A stretch of 64,000 nt of DNA from Arboricoccus pini (GTDB taxonomy: Bacteria > Pseudomonadota > Alphaproteobacteria > Geminicoccales > Geminicoccaceae), in NCBI RefSeq assembly GCF_900187945.1, contig NZ_FYEH01000001.1, positions 310,001 to 374,000 of the forward strand, in the 5' to 3' direction. Position numbers and translations under genes: made by a program. A model generated the notes under the pieces. That model worked only from the letters and a program-made list of their open reading frames with translations. It searched no databases and was not told the origin of the DNA. Numbering within the stretch: the stretch's first letter is position 1; each line of letters opens with the position of its first letter. Below, one piece after another: positions 17,012 through 26,658 of this stretch.

Positions 17012-20000
17012 GGAACGGGCGCCGGCGCCACCTCGATCTTGCGGGCGGCACTGCGGGCATGGATTTCAGGCGCGTTCATGTCCTCGACCTGCACGCCTGG
17101 GAGGGTGAACGTGCCAGGCGTCACCACACGGACGAGATAGGCCAGTTTGAACTGATTGTTGCCGTCGTTCAGGCTGACCGCCGCTACGTAGCGGTCATCA
17201 CGGGTACCGGTGAAGTCGGGCGTCGTCAGATCCTGGATCCAGTTCGTTGTGCTTCCGTCGTCGCTGGTTGGGAGATTCGTTGTCTCCGGCTCGAACCCAG
17301 CCGGCAACATGTCGACGACCAGCGCCTTGCGGTCGACATCACTATCTCTCTGGCTGCCGGTGATCACGACGACGAGTTGCTGGTTTTGCACGACTTTTGA
17401 GGGATCCACGGCCGTGCCATTCGGTAGATAATAGTCGCGCTGGATCGTGAAACCGTTGCTCTCTTCGGTTCCCGGCCCCGCAGGGATTCCAGTCAATGAG
17501 AGCGTGGCGAAGATCGGCTTATCTCCATTATTGCGCAGGGTGGTGGCCTTGCTGCTCCCTGCGTCCCTGTCGACCATGATCGACTGGATGCCCTTGTGCT
17601 CGGTTCCGTCAAGGGTGACATCGAGCGAACCGGGTGAGCGCATCACGGCTGCCGCGCGCAGCAGCCAACCCTCCTCTTGGGTGCTGAGCCAGTTCTGGCG
17701 GGCAAGACCGCGTGCCGTCTCGTCGGCCAGCGAGGCCAGGCGGTTAGGCGTGAGCAAGCCAGCCTGCGTGCCAATGGCCAATTCCATGGCACGGTCGCGA
17801 AGTTCGCTGCCATAGTTGGCAAGATAGATATTCGTGGGAATCGTGGGCGCTGCCAGCACGCGCTCGGCCAGCTGATTGTCACCAAGTTGGCGCAAGGCAG
17901 CGGCTGTCAGGATCTGTGCCGAGCGGGTCGGCATCTTGTCGATGGCATTCAAGGCAAAGTAGCGCAGGCGCGACAGATCGAGCTTGCCCGTGGGAGCCAG
18001 GACAAAGGCCGCATAGCTACCGGCCGATAGGTCCCTGGGCGTGGTGTCGAGCGTGGCGAAACGACCGCTCAGCCAGTTGACCGTCCGATCGAGCAGCCCC
18101 TGGGGCACGGGCGTGCCCTTGGCCATGGCGGTCTCGAAGAAATCGAGCACGTAGGCCGTGAGCCAGACATTAGCACCCTCGTAGGCCGACCAGTAACCAA
18201 AGCCGCCACCACCGTTCTCGAGCGACATCAGTCGGACGATCGCCCCGCCAATATCCTGTGCCTGGACTCCGTCGATCTGCAGTACGTCCGCATAGAGTTC
18301 GGGGAATGCGCGGCTGACCGTTTGCTCGGCACAGCCATAAGCATAGCGACGGAGCGAGGCCAGCATGCCCTGCACGTCGAAGGCCGGCATCAACGACACA
18401 TTCAAGCGTGCCTCGGTCGTTCCCGGCAGCATGTTGGCCGAGAGCGCTGCATTGACCTCAAAGCTCTGCTTGGGCTGGATGCTCCAGATCTGACGGGTTG
18501 TCACATAAGGATTGGGACTGCGCACCGCGATAGCGAACTGCCGCTCGAAGCGGCTGCCATCGGCCCCGGTCGCTACGAGCTTGATATGCCCCACGCCGGT
18601 GGATTGATCGACGACCAGCATGCGGTCGACAAAGCGGCGCCGGTCACGCTTGACGTCTTTGAAATTAACGTCGTTGCGCTCAAAATGGACAGGGCCGTCG
18701 GTCTCGAGCTTGACGGTATAGTCCTGCTCGGGTGCTTCCAGCACCGTGATCGACGCGCGCAGGCGAGCTTTGTCGCCAGGCGCCAGGAAACGGGGCAGCG
18801 AGAGTTCAGCCAGCACGGGTGGCCGGACTTCCGTCTTCGCATCGCCGCTGCCAAACTGATCGGCCGTCCAGGCAACCGCCATGACGCGAAGCCGCCCGCT
18901 GAAATCAGGGACGTCAAGGTTCACATGGGCGTGGCCCGACTGGTCGACCTTGATTGGGCCGGTGAACAGGGCCACCGTCTTCACGGTCTTCACATCGAGG
19001 CTACCAATCTGCTTGAGCGCGCGCGCATCACCGCCGGAGACGACGTTGCCAGGCTGGCCGGCCGGGTCGATCAGTCGGCCGTAGACATCTCGAAGGGTGA
19101 GGTTCAGCGCCCGACGGCCCAGATAGAAGGCAGCAGGATCAGGGGTCGCGAAGTCGGTCATTTGGAGGACGGCATCGTCGACAGCAGCCACGGTTGCGTA
19201 AGCCTCGGCCCCGGCTTTGATGCCGTTGACGGTCATGTCGACTTCGAGAGTGTGGTTCGGCTGGACCTTCTCCGGTGCCTGGACGGCCACGTCGAGCTTG
19301 CGCGCCGCAGCGGCGCCCGGCACCCAGACGGTCCCCAGGGCACGAACGGGTAGACGAGGCAGAACAGCGCCGGTCTTGCCGAAGGCGATGGCGGTAATAT
19401 ACGTACCCGCCGCTGGAATATCCGTCTTGGGCAGTTCCACGGTTCGACCGTTCTTGCCGATGTCGAACTCGACGGCGTTTTCCTTACCACTGTCGCCTAC
19501 CAGGACCAGGACGTGCGCATCGAAGCTCGGTTGGATGTGAAGCCTGAGCGTGTCGGCTGGTGCGTTGGAATCGAGTGCCACTGGCATGGTCTCGGGCTTA
19601 TTGCTCGCCGAGGCATCCGACCACCAGCCCGAATAGAAATAGGTGCTGGACGCTGTCTTGCCGCTGGCGTCGTAAACGTCTAGCCGCCAGCGACCGGTCG
19701 TTACATGAAGATTGACCTTGCCTCGGCCCTGCGCGTCGATAGCCACTTCACCATTATTGACGCGCTCTTCATAAACGTTGGTCTCGTAACGCCAGTGACC
19801 GTTTTCTCGATACCAATTATAGATAAAATTCTCGCGTACTACATCGTAGCGCAGCGTCGAATCTGGGATTGGCTTACCGTCGGCATCGACCAGCGCCACC
19901 TCGAAGCCAGCCTCGGCATTCTCCGGCAGGTCGGCTCCAAATCCACTACGGATCCCGATGAACCGGTCAGCAGTATGCATAGGCACGGTAACCTGGGCGT

Positions 20001-21705
20001 GGGCCGCGCGACCGTCGACGTCAAAGACGTCGACGTCCGCCTTGGCCTCCAAAGGCTGCGTCGAGTCGGCCAGGGTCGGTATCGTCAGGGCTAGCGACGC
20101 CTTGCCTGTGGCATCGGTCGAGAAACTGGCGGGTTCCGCCTTTTGCGGCATGAAGTGCTGCTGCGCCAAGCCGAACGAGAAGTCCTTAAGATTGGGGAAT
20201 GGTTGGTCGGCAGCCTGGACGGTGAGCGTCGCCTGACCGCCGAGATTGGCTGCCGGTGCCCCATAAAAATAATTGGCGTCGACGGTCACCTCGACGGGCT
20301 CGCTAAGGTCGGGCTTCGCCGCAGGTCCAGCGGCCTTCACCTCGATGCGGGGTGGGACGAAGTCCTCGACGACGAAGCTGACTGTCCCGACCGATTTCTC
20401 GCCGCCGGCATCCGCCTCGATCCGCCAGGTGCCGGTGTAGGCGTTTTCCGGAACGGGAATGGTCAACGAACCGCCGCCAGCAGACTTGAGGTCCAGTGTC
20501 AGCGTCTGCGATTCGACACCATCCGGACGGATGAGCCGCAGCTTGAGAGGCAGGCCATCCGTGGGCATAGCCCTGTCGGTGCGCAGTAACGCCTGCAACT
20601 GGACGGGTTCGCCCGGACGATAGATACCGCGATCGGTCCAAAGGAAGGCATCGAGCGGCCCCGGAGCCGTGCGTCCCCCGATGTCCAACTCGCTCAGATC
20701 CATGGCGGGACCTTCGAGCGAAACATAGGTGAAGTCGCCTCGGGCCATCGTCGCATTGAGTAGCTTGGGCGCATTGCCGCCCTTGCCGCGCAGCAGCGCC
20801 ACTGGCACCCAAGCCAAGCCGTGAGCGTCGGTCTTAAACGACCCCAGGATCTCGTTGTTTTGCGCGACGATGTTCAATTGAACATCGGCCATGGCCTCAG
20901 CCGATTGCAGCGAACGGGCAGCCACTAGTAGGCCGTCGCTGCTCTGGGCGGTAAAGAGGCCGATGTCGGACACGCTGAACCATTGGGTGGCCAACTCGTC
21001 CCAGTCGTCCGGCGAGGCGCCCGCCGGTTGTGCCGTCATGACATAGAGGCCGGGCTTCAGGTTGGGCACCAGCCGATCGATCGGCAGGCCCGTGACCACG
21101 TCTTCGTTCACCTTGTTGGCGATATCGACATGGCCGGAGAAGAGACGCTCGCCTTGGGAATCTGCCAATATGTCCTTCTCATCGGAGGACAAGGCCTCGC
21201 CGAACCAGTATTGGTTCATCTGGTCGGCGAGCGCGCGCTCGCCAATGCGATAGAGCTCGATGTCGGCGCGGCCAACGTTGACGCTGCGCATCGGCAAGAT
21301 CACGCCTTTGCTGTAAGGCAGGATGTCTTGGTTCGTGCCGAAGGCCACAAGCGGCGCTCGGTCCGGCAGCTTGACGTCGAAGGCAACGTTGCGCTGCAGC
21401 TTCTCGCCGTCAGCATCCGTTAGGCCGGATTTGATGCCTATCTTGTAGCTGGCGCCATGCTCGAGGCCGGTTATGCAGATGTCCTTGCCACGCACGGAGA
21501 GACCATGATCGCGGTTCGGATCGACGGTGACGAACGGCCGATAGGCATCGCCATTGCCGCGGGTCAGCGCTGCGTCGAAAGTGAGGCAGAGGGCCGGCAG
21601 CGCCTGATCGGCTTGAAGATTGTGATCAACGTAATCGAAGGCAAACGCTTGCAAGGGCAAAATCAGCGCTATCCCGGCGAGGGTCAGCAATCTCGATAGC
21701 CGCAT
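17008..21705 (-). CDS. Bacterial alpha-2-macroglobulin (YfhM-like)
   Basis: A 1565-residue protease trap built from macroglobulin domains. The thioester motif CAEQ is intact, with Cys1125 and Gln1128, so it should bind attacking proteases covalently. The N-terminal signal peptide ends LPLQAFA-FDY and has no lipobox cysteine, so unlike E. coli YfhM it is predicted to be a soluble periplasmic protein. A strong AGGAGGT lies 7 bases before ATG 21705. It is translationally coupled to pbpC downstream, and that partnership supports a role in defending the cell wall. Confidence 0.95.
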   Translation of the reverse strand: MRLSRLLTLAGIALILPLQAFAFDYVDHNLQADQALPALCLTFDAALTRGNGDAYRPFVTVDPNRDHGLSVRGKDICITGLEHGASYKIGIKSGLTDADGEKLQRNVAFDVKLPDRAPLVAFGTNQDILPYSKGVILPMRSVNVGRADIELYRIGERALADQMNQYWFGEALSSDEKDILADSQGERLFSGHVDIANKVNEDVVTGLPIDRLVPNLKPGLYVMTAQPAGASPDDWDELATQWFSVSDIGLFTAQSSDGLLVAARSLQSAEAMADVQLNIVAQNNEILGSFKTDAHGLAWVPVALLRGKGGNAPKLLNATMARGDFTYVSLEGPAMDLSELDIGGRTAPGPLDAFLWTDRGIYRPGEPVQLQALLRTDRAMPTDGLPLKLRLIRPDGVESQTLTLDLKSAGGGSLTIPVPENAYTGTWRIEADAGGEKSVGTVSFVVEDFVPPRIEVKAAGPAAKPDLSEPVEVTVDANYFYGAPAANLGGQATLTVQAADQPFPNLKDFSFGLAQQHFMPQKAEPASFSTDATGKASLALTIPTLADSTQPLEAKADVDVFDVDGRAAHAQVTVPMHTADRFIGIRSGFGADLPENAEAGFEVALVDADGKPIPDSTLRYDVVRENFIYNWYRENGHWRYETNVYEERVNNGEVAIDAQGRGKVNLHVTTGRWRLDVYDASGKTASSTYFYSGWWSDASASNKPETMPVALDSNAPADTLRLHIQPSFDAHVLVLVGDSGKENAVEFDIGKNGRTVELPKTDIPAAGTYITAIAFGKTGAVLPRLPVRALGTVWVPGAAAARKLDVAVQAPEKVQPNHTLEVDMTVNGIKAGAEAYATVAAVDDAVLQMTDFATPDPAAFYLGRRALNLTLRDVYGRLIDPAGQPGNVVSGGDARALKQIGSLDVKTVKTVALFTGPIKVDQSGHAHVNLDVPDFSGRLRVMAVAWTADQFGSGDAKTEVRPPVLAELSLPRFLAPGDKARLRASITVLEAPEQDYTVKLETDGPVHFERNDVNFKDVKRDRRRFVDRMLVVDQSTGVGHIKLVATGADGSRFERQFAIAVRSPNPYVTTRQIWSIQPKQSFEVNAALSANMLPGTTEARLNVSLMPAFDVQGMLASLRRYAYGCAEQTVSRAFPELYADVLQIDGVQAQDIGGAIVRLMSLENGGGGFGYWSAYEGANVWLTAYVLDFFETAMAKGTPVPQGLLDRTVNWLSGRFATLDTTPRDLSAGSYAAFVLAPTGKLDLSRLRYFALNAIDKMPTRSAQILTAAALRQLGDNQLAERVLAAPTIPTNIYLANYGSELRDRAMELAIGTQAGLLTPNRLASLADETARGLARQNWLSTQEEGWLLRAAAVMRSPGSLDVTLDGTEHKGIQSIMVDRDAGSSKATTLRNNGDKPIFATLSLTGIPAGPGTEESNGFTIQRDYYLPNGTAVDPSKVVQNQQLVVVITGSQRDSDVDRKALVVDMLPAGFEPETTNLPTSDDGSTTNWIQDLTTPDFTGTRDDRYVAAVSLNDGNNQFKLAYLVRVVTPGTFTLPGVQVEDMNAPEIHARSAARKIEVAPAPVP

Positions 21706-21916
21706 CGTTCACCTCCTGGTTGGGCTCAGGACGTATCGATAACGTGTCGTTAGGCAACAAATCCAGCGATAGCCGTAAGGTTCTTTTTAAAACGGTACCA
21801 TAAAGACACGGGTGATGATCATTCATCCGCTCCGCATCAAATCGCCGCCGACTTTTTATCAACCCAACTTCGCAGCCATCTGCTGGCCACGGGGGGCTTC
21901 TATAACTCCGCTAATC

Positions 21917-21934
21917 TTAAACCACTGGGTTTAA
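21917..21934 (-). terminator. Short hairpin downstream of tRNA-Thr
   Basis: Arms TTAAACC (21917-21923) and GGTTTAA (21928-21934) enclose a 4-base loop. It lies about 29 bases after the tRNA 3' end on the minus strand, so it could help end the tRNA transcript. No T-run follows, so the call is weak. Confidence 0.3.
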
Positions 21935-21962
21935 AACGGGTTCGGCGAGTCACTTGGAAGAT

Positions 21963-22038
21963 TGGTGCCGCAGCCCAGACTCGAACTGGGGACCTGCTGA
22001 TTACGAATCAGCTGCTCTACCGACTGAGCTACTACGGC
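21963..22038 (-). tRNA. tRNA-Thr (anticodon CGU)
   Basis: A 76-base gene including the encoded CCA end (21963-21965). The acceptor stem pairs GCCGTAG with CTGCGGC, the D arm has AGCTC...GAGC, the anticodon loop TTCGTAA gives CGU (reads ACG, Thr), and the T arm has GGTTCGA-like GTTCGAGTC. All cloverleaf stems close with at most one G-T pair. A promoter-like pair lies just upstream. Confidence 0.96.
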
Positions 22039-22048
22039 GACGCGGGCT

Positions 22049-22076
22049 CTTATAGCGGGCTGACGCCGCTGCGCAA
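22049..22076 (-). promoter_or_regulatory. Candidate promoter for tRNA-Thr
   Basis: On the minus strand TTGCGC and TATAAG are 16 bases apart, with the predicted start only about 5 bases before the tRNA. It lies in the short gap between hemY and the tRNA. A GC-rich discriminator follows the -10 box, as is common for stable RNA genes. Confidence 0.5.
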
Positions 22077-22095
22077 GGATGTGGCGGGGCAAAAA

Positions 22096-23469
22096 TCAGG
22101 CGGCGGGACGCGCTCCAGCCTCGCTTTCGGTCGTTGTCCGGCTCGCTTCTATCAGTCGGTGCGGCTGGTCCGGGCCCAAGAGGGTCGAGAGCCTTGGGGG
22201 CGTGCTCCAAACGAGCCGATCAAAGGCATTGTTACCGTCAAAGGGCCGCCACGTATCGAACGACTCGCCCGAGGCCTCGCTGACCCAGGCGAGATCGGGC
22301 ACCGCGTCCGCGACTCTGTGCTCCCAGCGCTGTCCTTCCTCCGGGTGCCCGGCCATGCGCTCAAGATCCGCCATCAGGCGGCAGGTCTTCTGTGTTGGGC
22401 CCTGCTCGACGGCCTGCTCGAGATGGCTACGTGCCCTTTCCAGGTCCTTAGCCGCGAGCGCCAGTTCGCCTATGATTAGATGGGTTTCGAGATGGGACGG
22501 ATGGCGCCGACGCAGCCGGTCGAAACGCTTCAATCGCTCAGTGGCCGTCTCGCTCGGCGCCAGTGCGGTATAGACCTCGGCCAACTCGGGATGCGGCCTG
22601 ATCTGCCAGGCTCGCTCGATCTGCCGCCTTGCCTCGGGAATTCGGTCGAGCGCGATCGCCGCGCGGGCCGCTATCACCGACGGAGGGGCAAAATTCGGCA
22701 GCGTCTTGAACCCTTTGCGGCCTTCAGCCAGAGCTTGGCGCGCATTGCCGGCGGCGAGTGTGTCCTGGGCGATTAGGGTCGAGAGGGCCGCTCTGTGACG
22801 TCTCGCCAATGCTGAATCGACGGCACCCAGCCGCTCCAGCGGTCCCACGAGGTTCGTAGCTTCGCCCCAAAGTCGCTGGCGGATGAGAAGGTCGAAGAGG
22901 GTGCTCACCGTCCACTGGGCATCGGGGTTTTTGCGATAGGCGCGCCGCGCCAGCTCGAGAGCCTCCGGATCGGACGATTTGACGGCCTGCGCCAATAGTC
23001 CGCGCAGGCCAAGGATACTGGCTTCCGGCACGTCCAACATGCGGCGGAACTGCAGTCGGGCACGCTCCTCGTCACCGTCCAACTGGGCTGATTGGGCGCC
23101 AAGGAGGAGAACGGCGGGCTCTGCACCGATCAACTGCTCCGCTTTCTTGACATGCGCTCGCGCGACGTTGCGATCGCCGGCCGCTGCAGCGATCAGGCCT
23201 TGCGACAGGGTCTGATAGCCCTCGATCGTGCGCGCGCGCCGGCGCGACTTTGCCAGCCGCGCGGGCAAGCGCACGATACCCCAGAGGATTTCGACCAGGA
23301 GCGTAATGAGAGCGGCCGTGGCCAGGATACCGATGAGCGCCACCCCGACCGAGGTCTCGACCTGCATGCCCTGCCATTGCAGCAGGACATGACCGGGGTT
23401 GTTGGCGAACCAGACGGCGACCAGGGCAGCCAGGATCGCGATGATCAGAAAGACGACGAGCCGGATCAT
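22096..23469 (-). CDS. hemY: HemY-like membrane TPR protein
   Basis: A 457-residue protein with two N-terminal membrane segments (residues about 4-24 and 41-62) and then tetratricopeptide-like helices. This is the layout of the HemY N-terminal family found beside hemC/hemD in many proteobacteria. It is not the protoporphyrinogen oxidase called HemY in Bacillus. Its role in heme synthesis is not settled. A well-spaced AGGA precedes ATG 23469. It is last in the hemC-hemD-mitofilin-like-hemY run on the minus strand. Confidence 0.88.
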   Translation of the reverse strand: MIRLVVFLIIAILAALVAVWFANNPGHVLLQWQGMQVETSVGVALIGILATAALITLLVEILWGIVRLPARLAKSRRRARTIEGYQTLSQGLIAAAAGDRNVARAHVKKAEQLIGAEPAVLLLGAQSAQLDGDEERARLQFRRMLDVPEASILGLRGLLAQAVKSSDPEALELARRAYRKNPDAQWTVSTLFDLLIRQRLWGEATNLVGPLERLGAVDSALARRHRAALSTLIAQDTLAAGNARQALAEGRKGFKTLPNFAPPSVIAARAAIALDRIPEARRQIERAWQIRPHPELAEVYTALAPSETATERLKRFDRLRRRHPSHLETHLIIGELALAAKDLERARSHLEQAVEQGPTQKTCRLMADLERMAGHPEEGQRWEHRVADAVPDLAWVSEASGESFDTWRPFDGNNAFDRLVWSTPPRLSTLLGPDQPHRLIEASRTTTESEAGARPAA

Positions 23470-23497
23470 GCCTAATTCCTAAACAGCGTGGTCTGGC

Positions 23498-24874
23498 TCA
23501 TCGCATCGAGCCGATGATCGCATCGACGCGCTGGCGCGCGCTGGCGATTGCTTGTTCCGCCTGGAGGCGATTATCCGCCGCCGCGACCCAGGCGGCCGCG
23601 CCAGCTAATTGATCACGGGCCAGTGGCGCCACGGCATCACGCGCCGCGGCGAGATCGCCGTCGGCAAGGCGGATGCGTGCCTGATCGAGCGCCTGACGAA
23701 TAGCATCACGCCGCGTATCGATGCCCCTGACGTCAACGAGCTTGCTGACATTGGCGGTGATGCCACCAAGCCAGCCCGTGGCGGCGGCGGGTGCCTCGCC
23801 CACCGTCGGTGGCTCGATGGCATCAAGTTGCTGGCGCAGCGAGGCAATCGAGACAATGCCCTTGCCATCTGCAGAGTTCAACGCGTCGGCAGCCTGGGCC
23901 AATCCGGCATCGTCGTTCGCCAGCGCCTTCAATCGCGCCGCCGGATCGGCCACCGAGCCGCCCTCCCGCAGGGCCCTCGCAGCATCCTCAACAGCAAGCT
24001 GTAGAGCACTTCCGCGCTGCACGACGTTCTGGACCGCCGTCAGCCGTTCATCGAAGCTGCTGAGCTGACCGCTCATCCCCTGCACGCTTTGCTGGAGCGC
24101 TGTCATGTTCTCTTCGAGCGCACTCACATCCTTGCGCAGCGGCCCTACATCCGGCTGACTGGTCGGCAGCTTTGCCACTTGGGCATCAAGCCCGTCCAGT
24201 CTGTTGTCGAGGGTTGCGACATTGCCGCTCAGGTCCGGGGGCAAGTTGCGCAAACGCGTATCCAAGGACGCCAGAGTCTCCTCCATCCCCTGCACGCGCA
24301 TCTGCAACTGCGCCAAGCGGGGATCATTCCGCTCCAGGGCGAAATGGGCAATCGCGAAGAAGAGGCCGCCGCCGATGAGGCCCGCCACCAGGCCAAGGAG
24401 AATGGCGTCACGGCGGATATGCCAAGGCGGTTCATTGCCACCTTTATTCGGAGACGTCGGGCCTGCCTCCGGTTCCGATGTGCTGCCGGAGGGCTCGTCG
24501 GGACCAAGTGCAGAGGATTCATAAGGGGGAGGCGGGTTTGTGTCCGGCTTTGGTGCGATTGCCGTAGTCTCGTTCAGCATCGCAGCAGGCCGCTCTTTGA
24601 GCGGCGGCCGTGGCAAGTCAGGCTCGAGCGAAGCATCGGCTGGACGCTCAGGCGACCCGCTCGGATCGGGCAGTTGGAGAGACGAGGGGGGAGTTTTATC
24701 GTCGCCTTGATACGAGTCGCTACCAGAGGAAGGCAGCTGCGGCCCTTCGGTAATGCCCGTCTCGAAGGGCTCCTGCTCGCGAGCGTTGGCGTCGGCCTCT
24801 GTCTTGGCGGACGTTCCGGCAGACGCGACCCTGGTCGGGTTCGTCTGTCCTTTTCTAGCCCCGGCTCGGGCCAT
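23498..24874 (-). CDS. Mitofilin-like membrane protein (COG4223 type)
   Basis: A 458-residue protein with a disordered, Pro/Ser/Glu-rich N-terminal third, one membrane segment (AILLGLVAGLIGGGLFF, about residues 160-180) and a long periplasmic coiled coil. From family knowledge, alphaproteobacterial proteins of this type lie between hemD and hemY and are distant relatives of mitochondrial Mic60. I chose ATG 24874 because a perfect GGAGG lies 6 bases upstream; the longer frame has no such site. Function in membrane shaping is likely from homology only. Confidence 0.8.
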   Translation of the reverse strand: MARAGARKGQTNPTRVASAGTSAKTEADANAREQEPFETGITEGPQLPSSGSDSYQGDDKTPPSSLQLPDPSGSPERPADASLEPDLPRPPLKERPAAMLNETTAIAPKPDTNPPPPYESSALGPDEPSGSTSEPEAGPTSPNKGGNEPPWHIRRDAILLGLVAGLIGGGLFFAIAHFALERNDPRLAQLQMRVQGMEETLASLDTRLRNLPPDLSGNVATLDNRLDGLDAQVAKLPTSQPDVGPLRKDVSALEENMTALQQSVQGMSGQLSSFDERLTAVQNVVQRGSALQLAVEDAARALREGGSVADPAARLKALANDDAGLAQAADALNSADGKGIVSIASLRQQLDAIEPPTVGEAPAAATGWLGGITANVSKLVDVRGIDTRRDAIRQALDQARIRLADGDLAAARDAVAPLARDQLAGAAAWVAAADNRLQAEQAIASARQRVDAIIGSMR

Positions 24875-25025
24875 GCCGATCCTCCTCGCAGATTTTAGAC
24901 GAGCCCTGTCCCTATGCCGGCCGCCCCGATCCGCGGAGGGCAGGGGTGGTTGCGCGCGTTGAACCCGGCAAAGGGGTCGAGGTCGGCTACCATGTCCTCC
25001 CCCGGCCCTCAAGGCGCGTTCTGGT

Positions 25026-25733
25026 CTAGCGCAAACACTTCAACATGGCATCCTGGCTGGGCAGGTCGGCAACGCGAACGGCTTGCCATGCCAGATCGCA
25101 GACGCAAGCGGCCACAGCCTCGCTCATACAAACGGCGGTGACGCACTCTGCCCGGTCGAGTAAATCTGCGGCGGCCAGGAGGTTCCGAAAGATCGTGGCT
25201 GCGCGTGGGGAGAATAGCATGACGGCGACGAATTCGTCGCGTCGCAGCGCGTCTAGGACACGTTGACTCAGGGTCCGCGCCTCCTGGGCGCGGTAGACAG
25301 TCAAGCGGCGATACCCAAGCCCAGCCGCCACCAGCGCCTCCTCAAGGCCGTCACGCACCTGCTCGCCGGCTAGGTGCAACAAGGCGCCTGGCCGACCATT
25401 GAAGTAGGAAGTGATCCGTCCGGCCAGCGCGCGGCCGTCCTTCTGCCCGACAGTGACGTGGCGCGCCCCCAGGGACCGGGCGGCGGCGGCTGTAGCCTCG
25501 CCCACGGCGAAAAGAGGCATCTGCCGCATCCGATCGTCGAGGGCGGTCGCGGCATTGGCGCTCGTGAGAACGATGCCGGCGATATCCCGCAGGTCCGGCT
25601 CAGCATGGTCCAGCCGTTCGATCGACAAAAGCGGATAAATGAGTGAGCGATATCCCTTGCGCTTGAGCGCCCTGGCTGTCGCGAGCGATTGTCGACGCGG
25701 CCGCGTCAGCAGGACAAGTTGCCGGGCGCTCAA
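25026..25733 (-). CDS. hemD: Uroporphyrinogen-III synthase
   Basis: A 235-residue cytoplasmic enzyme that cyclises hydroxymethylbilane to uroporphyrinogen III. The family is poorly conserved, but the bilobed pattern is visible: VLLTRPRRQS at the N-terminus, GIVLTSANAA in lobe one and VAVMLFSPRAATIF in lobe two. Its start overlaps the stop of hemC by 4 bases, the usual arrangement, which raises confidence in the call. Confidence 0.92.
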   Translation of the reverse strand: MSARQLVLLTRPRRQSLATARALKRKGYRSLIYPLLSIERLDHAEPDLRDIAGIVLTSANAATALDDRMRQMPLFAVGEATAAAARSLGARHVTVGQKDGRALAGRITSYFNGRPGALLHLAGEQVRDGLEEALVAAGLGYRRLTVYRAQEARTLSQRVLDALRRDEFVAVMLFSPRAATIFRNLLAAADLLDRAECVTAVCMSEAVAACVCDLAWQAVRVADLPSQDAMLKCLR

Positions 25734-26641
25734 GGCTCGAACCAGGAGGGATCGGCCTGCAGACGCAATGTGGTGCCCAATTCGAAGCCCATCCGCCTCG
25801 CATCGGCGATCCTAGCCGTCGCTCGTTCCGTGACGAGGTGGCTGCCATCGGGCGAGGCGACGAGCCCGGCTAGCCGGACTTCGTCGCCGTGGAGTTCGGC
25901 AAGGCCGGCGATGGGTGTGCGGCAGGAGCCGTCCAGGGCCAGCAGCATGGCGCGCTCGACCTCGACACAAAGACGTGTGGGCGCATGGTCGACATGGGTA
26001 AGCAGCTTGTGAATGATCGAATCATCGGCACGGCATTCCACACCGATCGCACCTTGCGATACGGCCGGCAGCATCGCCTCGATTGAGAGAGGCGTTCCCA
26101 CATGCCCCAGGCCCAGGCGCCTCAGACCCGCAAACGCCAGCAGCGTGGCATCAACCAAGCCCTCCTCGAGCTTGCGTAACCTGGTCTGGACATTGCCACG
26201 CAGGAGTTCGACTCGCAGGTCGGGTCGCTTTGCCAGGAGTTGCGCGCGCCGTCGCATTGAGGCCGTGCCCACGCCAGCGCCTGCCGGCAGGGCCTCGATG
26301 CAGGTAGCACCGATCAAAACGTCGCGTGGGTCCTCCCGCTCGAGATAGGCGCCGATCGTCAATCCGCCGGGCAGGGTGGTCGGAACATCCTTCATCGAAT
26401 GAACGGCAATATCGATCGAGCCATTCAGCAGGCCCTGCTCGATGGCCTCGGTAAAGAGGCCCTTGCCGCCGATCTCGGCCAGGGCGCGGTCGGTGACACG
26501 GTCGCCTTCCGTGCGGATGATGGTGATCTCGACTTGTGCCTCTGGCTGCGCCGCAAGGAGGGCGGCACGAACCGCCTCCGCCTGGACCAGGGCCAGAGGC
26601 GACCCGCGCGTGCCCAGGCGAAATGGCATAGCTCTGGTCAT
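25730..26641 (-). CDS. hemC: Hydroxymethylbilane synthase (porphobilinogen deaminase)
   Basis: About 303 residues. It joins four porphobilinogen units on a dipyrromethane cofactor. Motifs seen are [11 protein letters not shown] at the start, [25 protein letters not shown] and [10 protein letters not shown], where the cysteine carries the cofactor. I placed the start at ATG 26641; ATG 26629 is also good, while the frame stays open to ATG 26722 and would then overlap tsaD. No strong ribosome site marks any of them. Confidence 0.95.
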   Translation of the reverse strand: MTRAMPFRLGTRGSPLALVQAEAVRAALLAAQPEAQVEITIIRTEGDRVTDRALAEIGGKGLFTEAIEQGLLNGSIDIAVHSMKDVPTTLPGGLTIGAYLEREDPRDVLIGATCIEALPAGAGVGTASMRRRAQLLAKRPDLRVELLRGNVQTRLRKLEEGLVDATLLAFAGLRRLGLGHVGTPLSIEAMLPAVSQGAIGVECRADDSIIHKLLTHVDHAPTRLCVEVERAMLLALDGSCRTPIAGLAELHGDEVRLAGLVASPDGSHLVTERATARIADARRMGFELGTTLRLQADPSWFEP

Positions 26642-26658
26642 CAGCCGGTCGTGCCGGT

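Noticed and set aside
21963-22038. tRNA-Thr as an integration site
   Set aside because: tRNA genes are common attachment sites, but no integrase, repeated tRNA end or foreign gene block is seen next to it.
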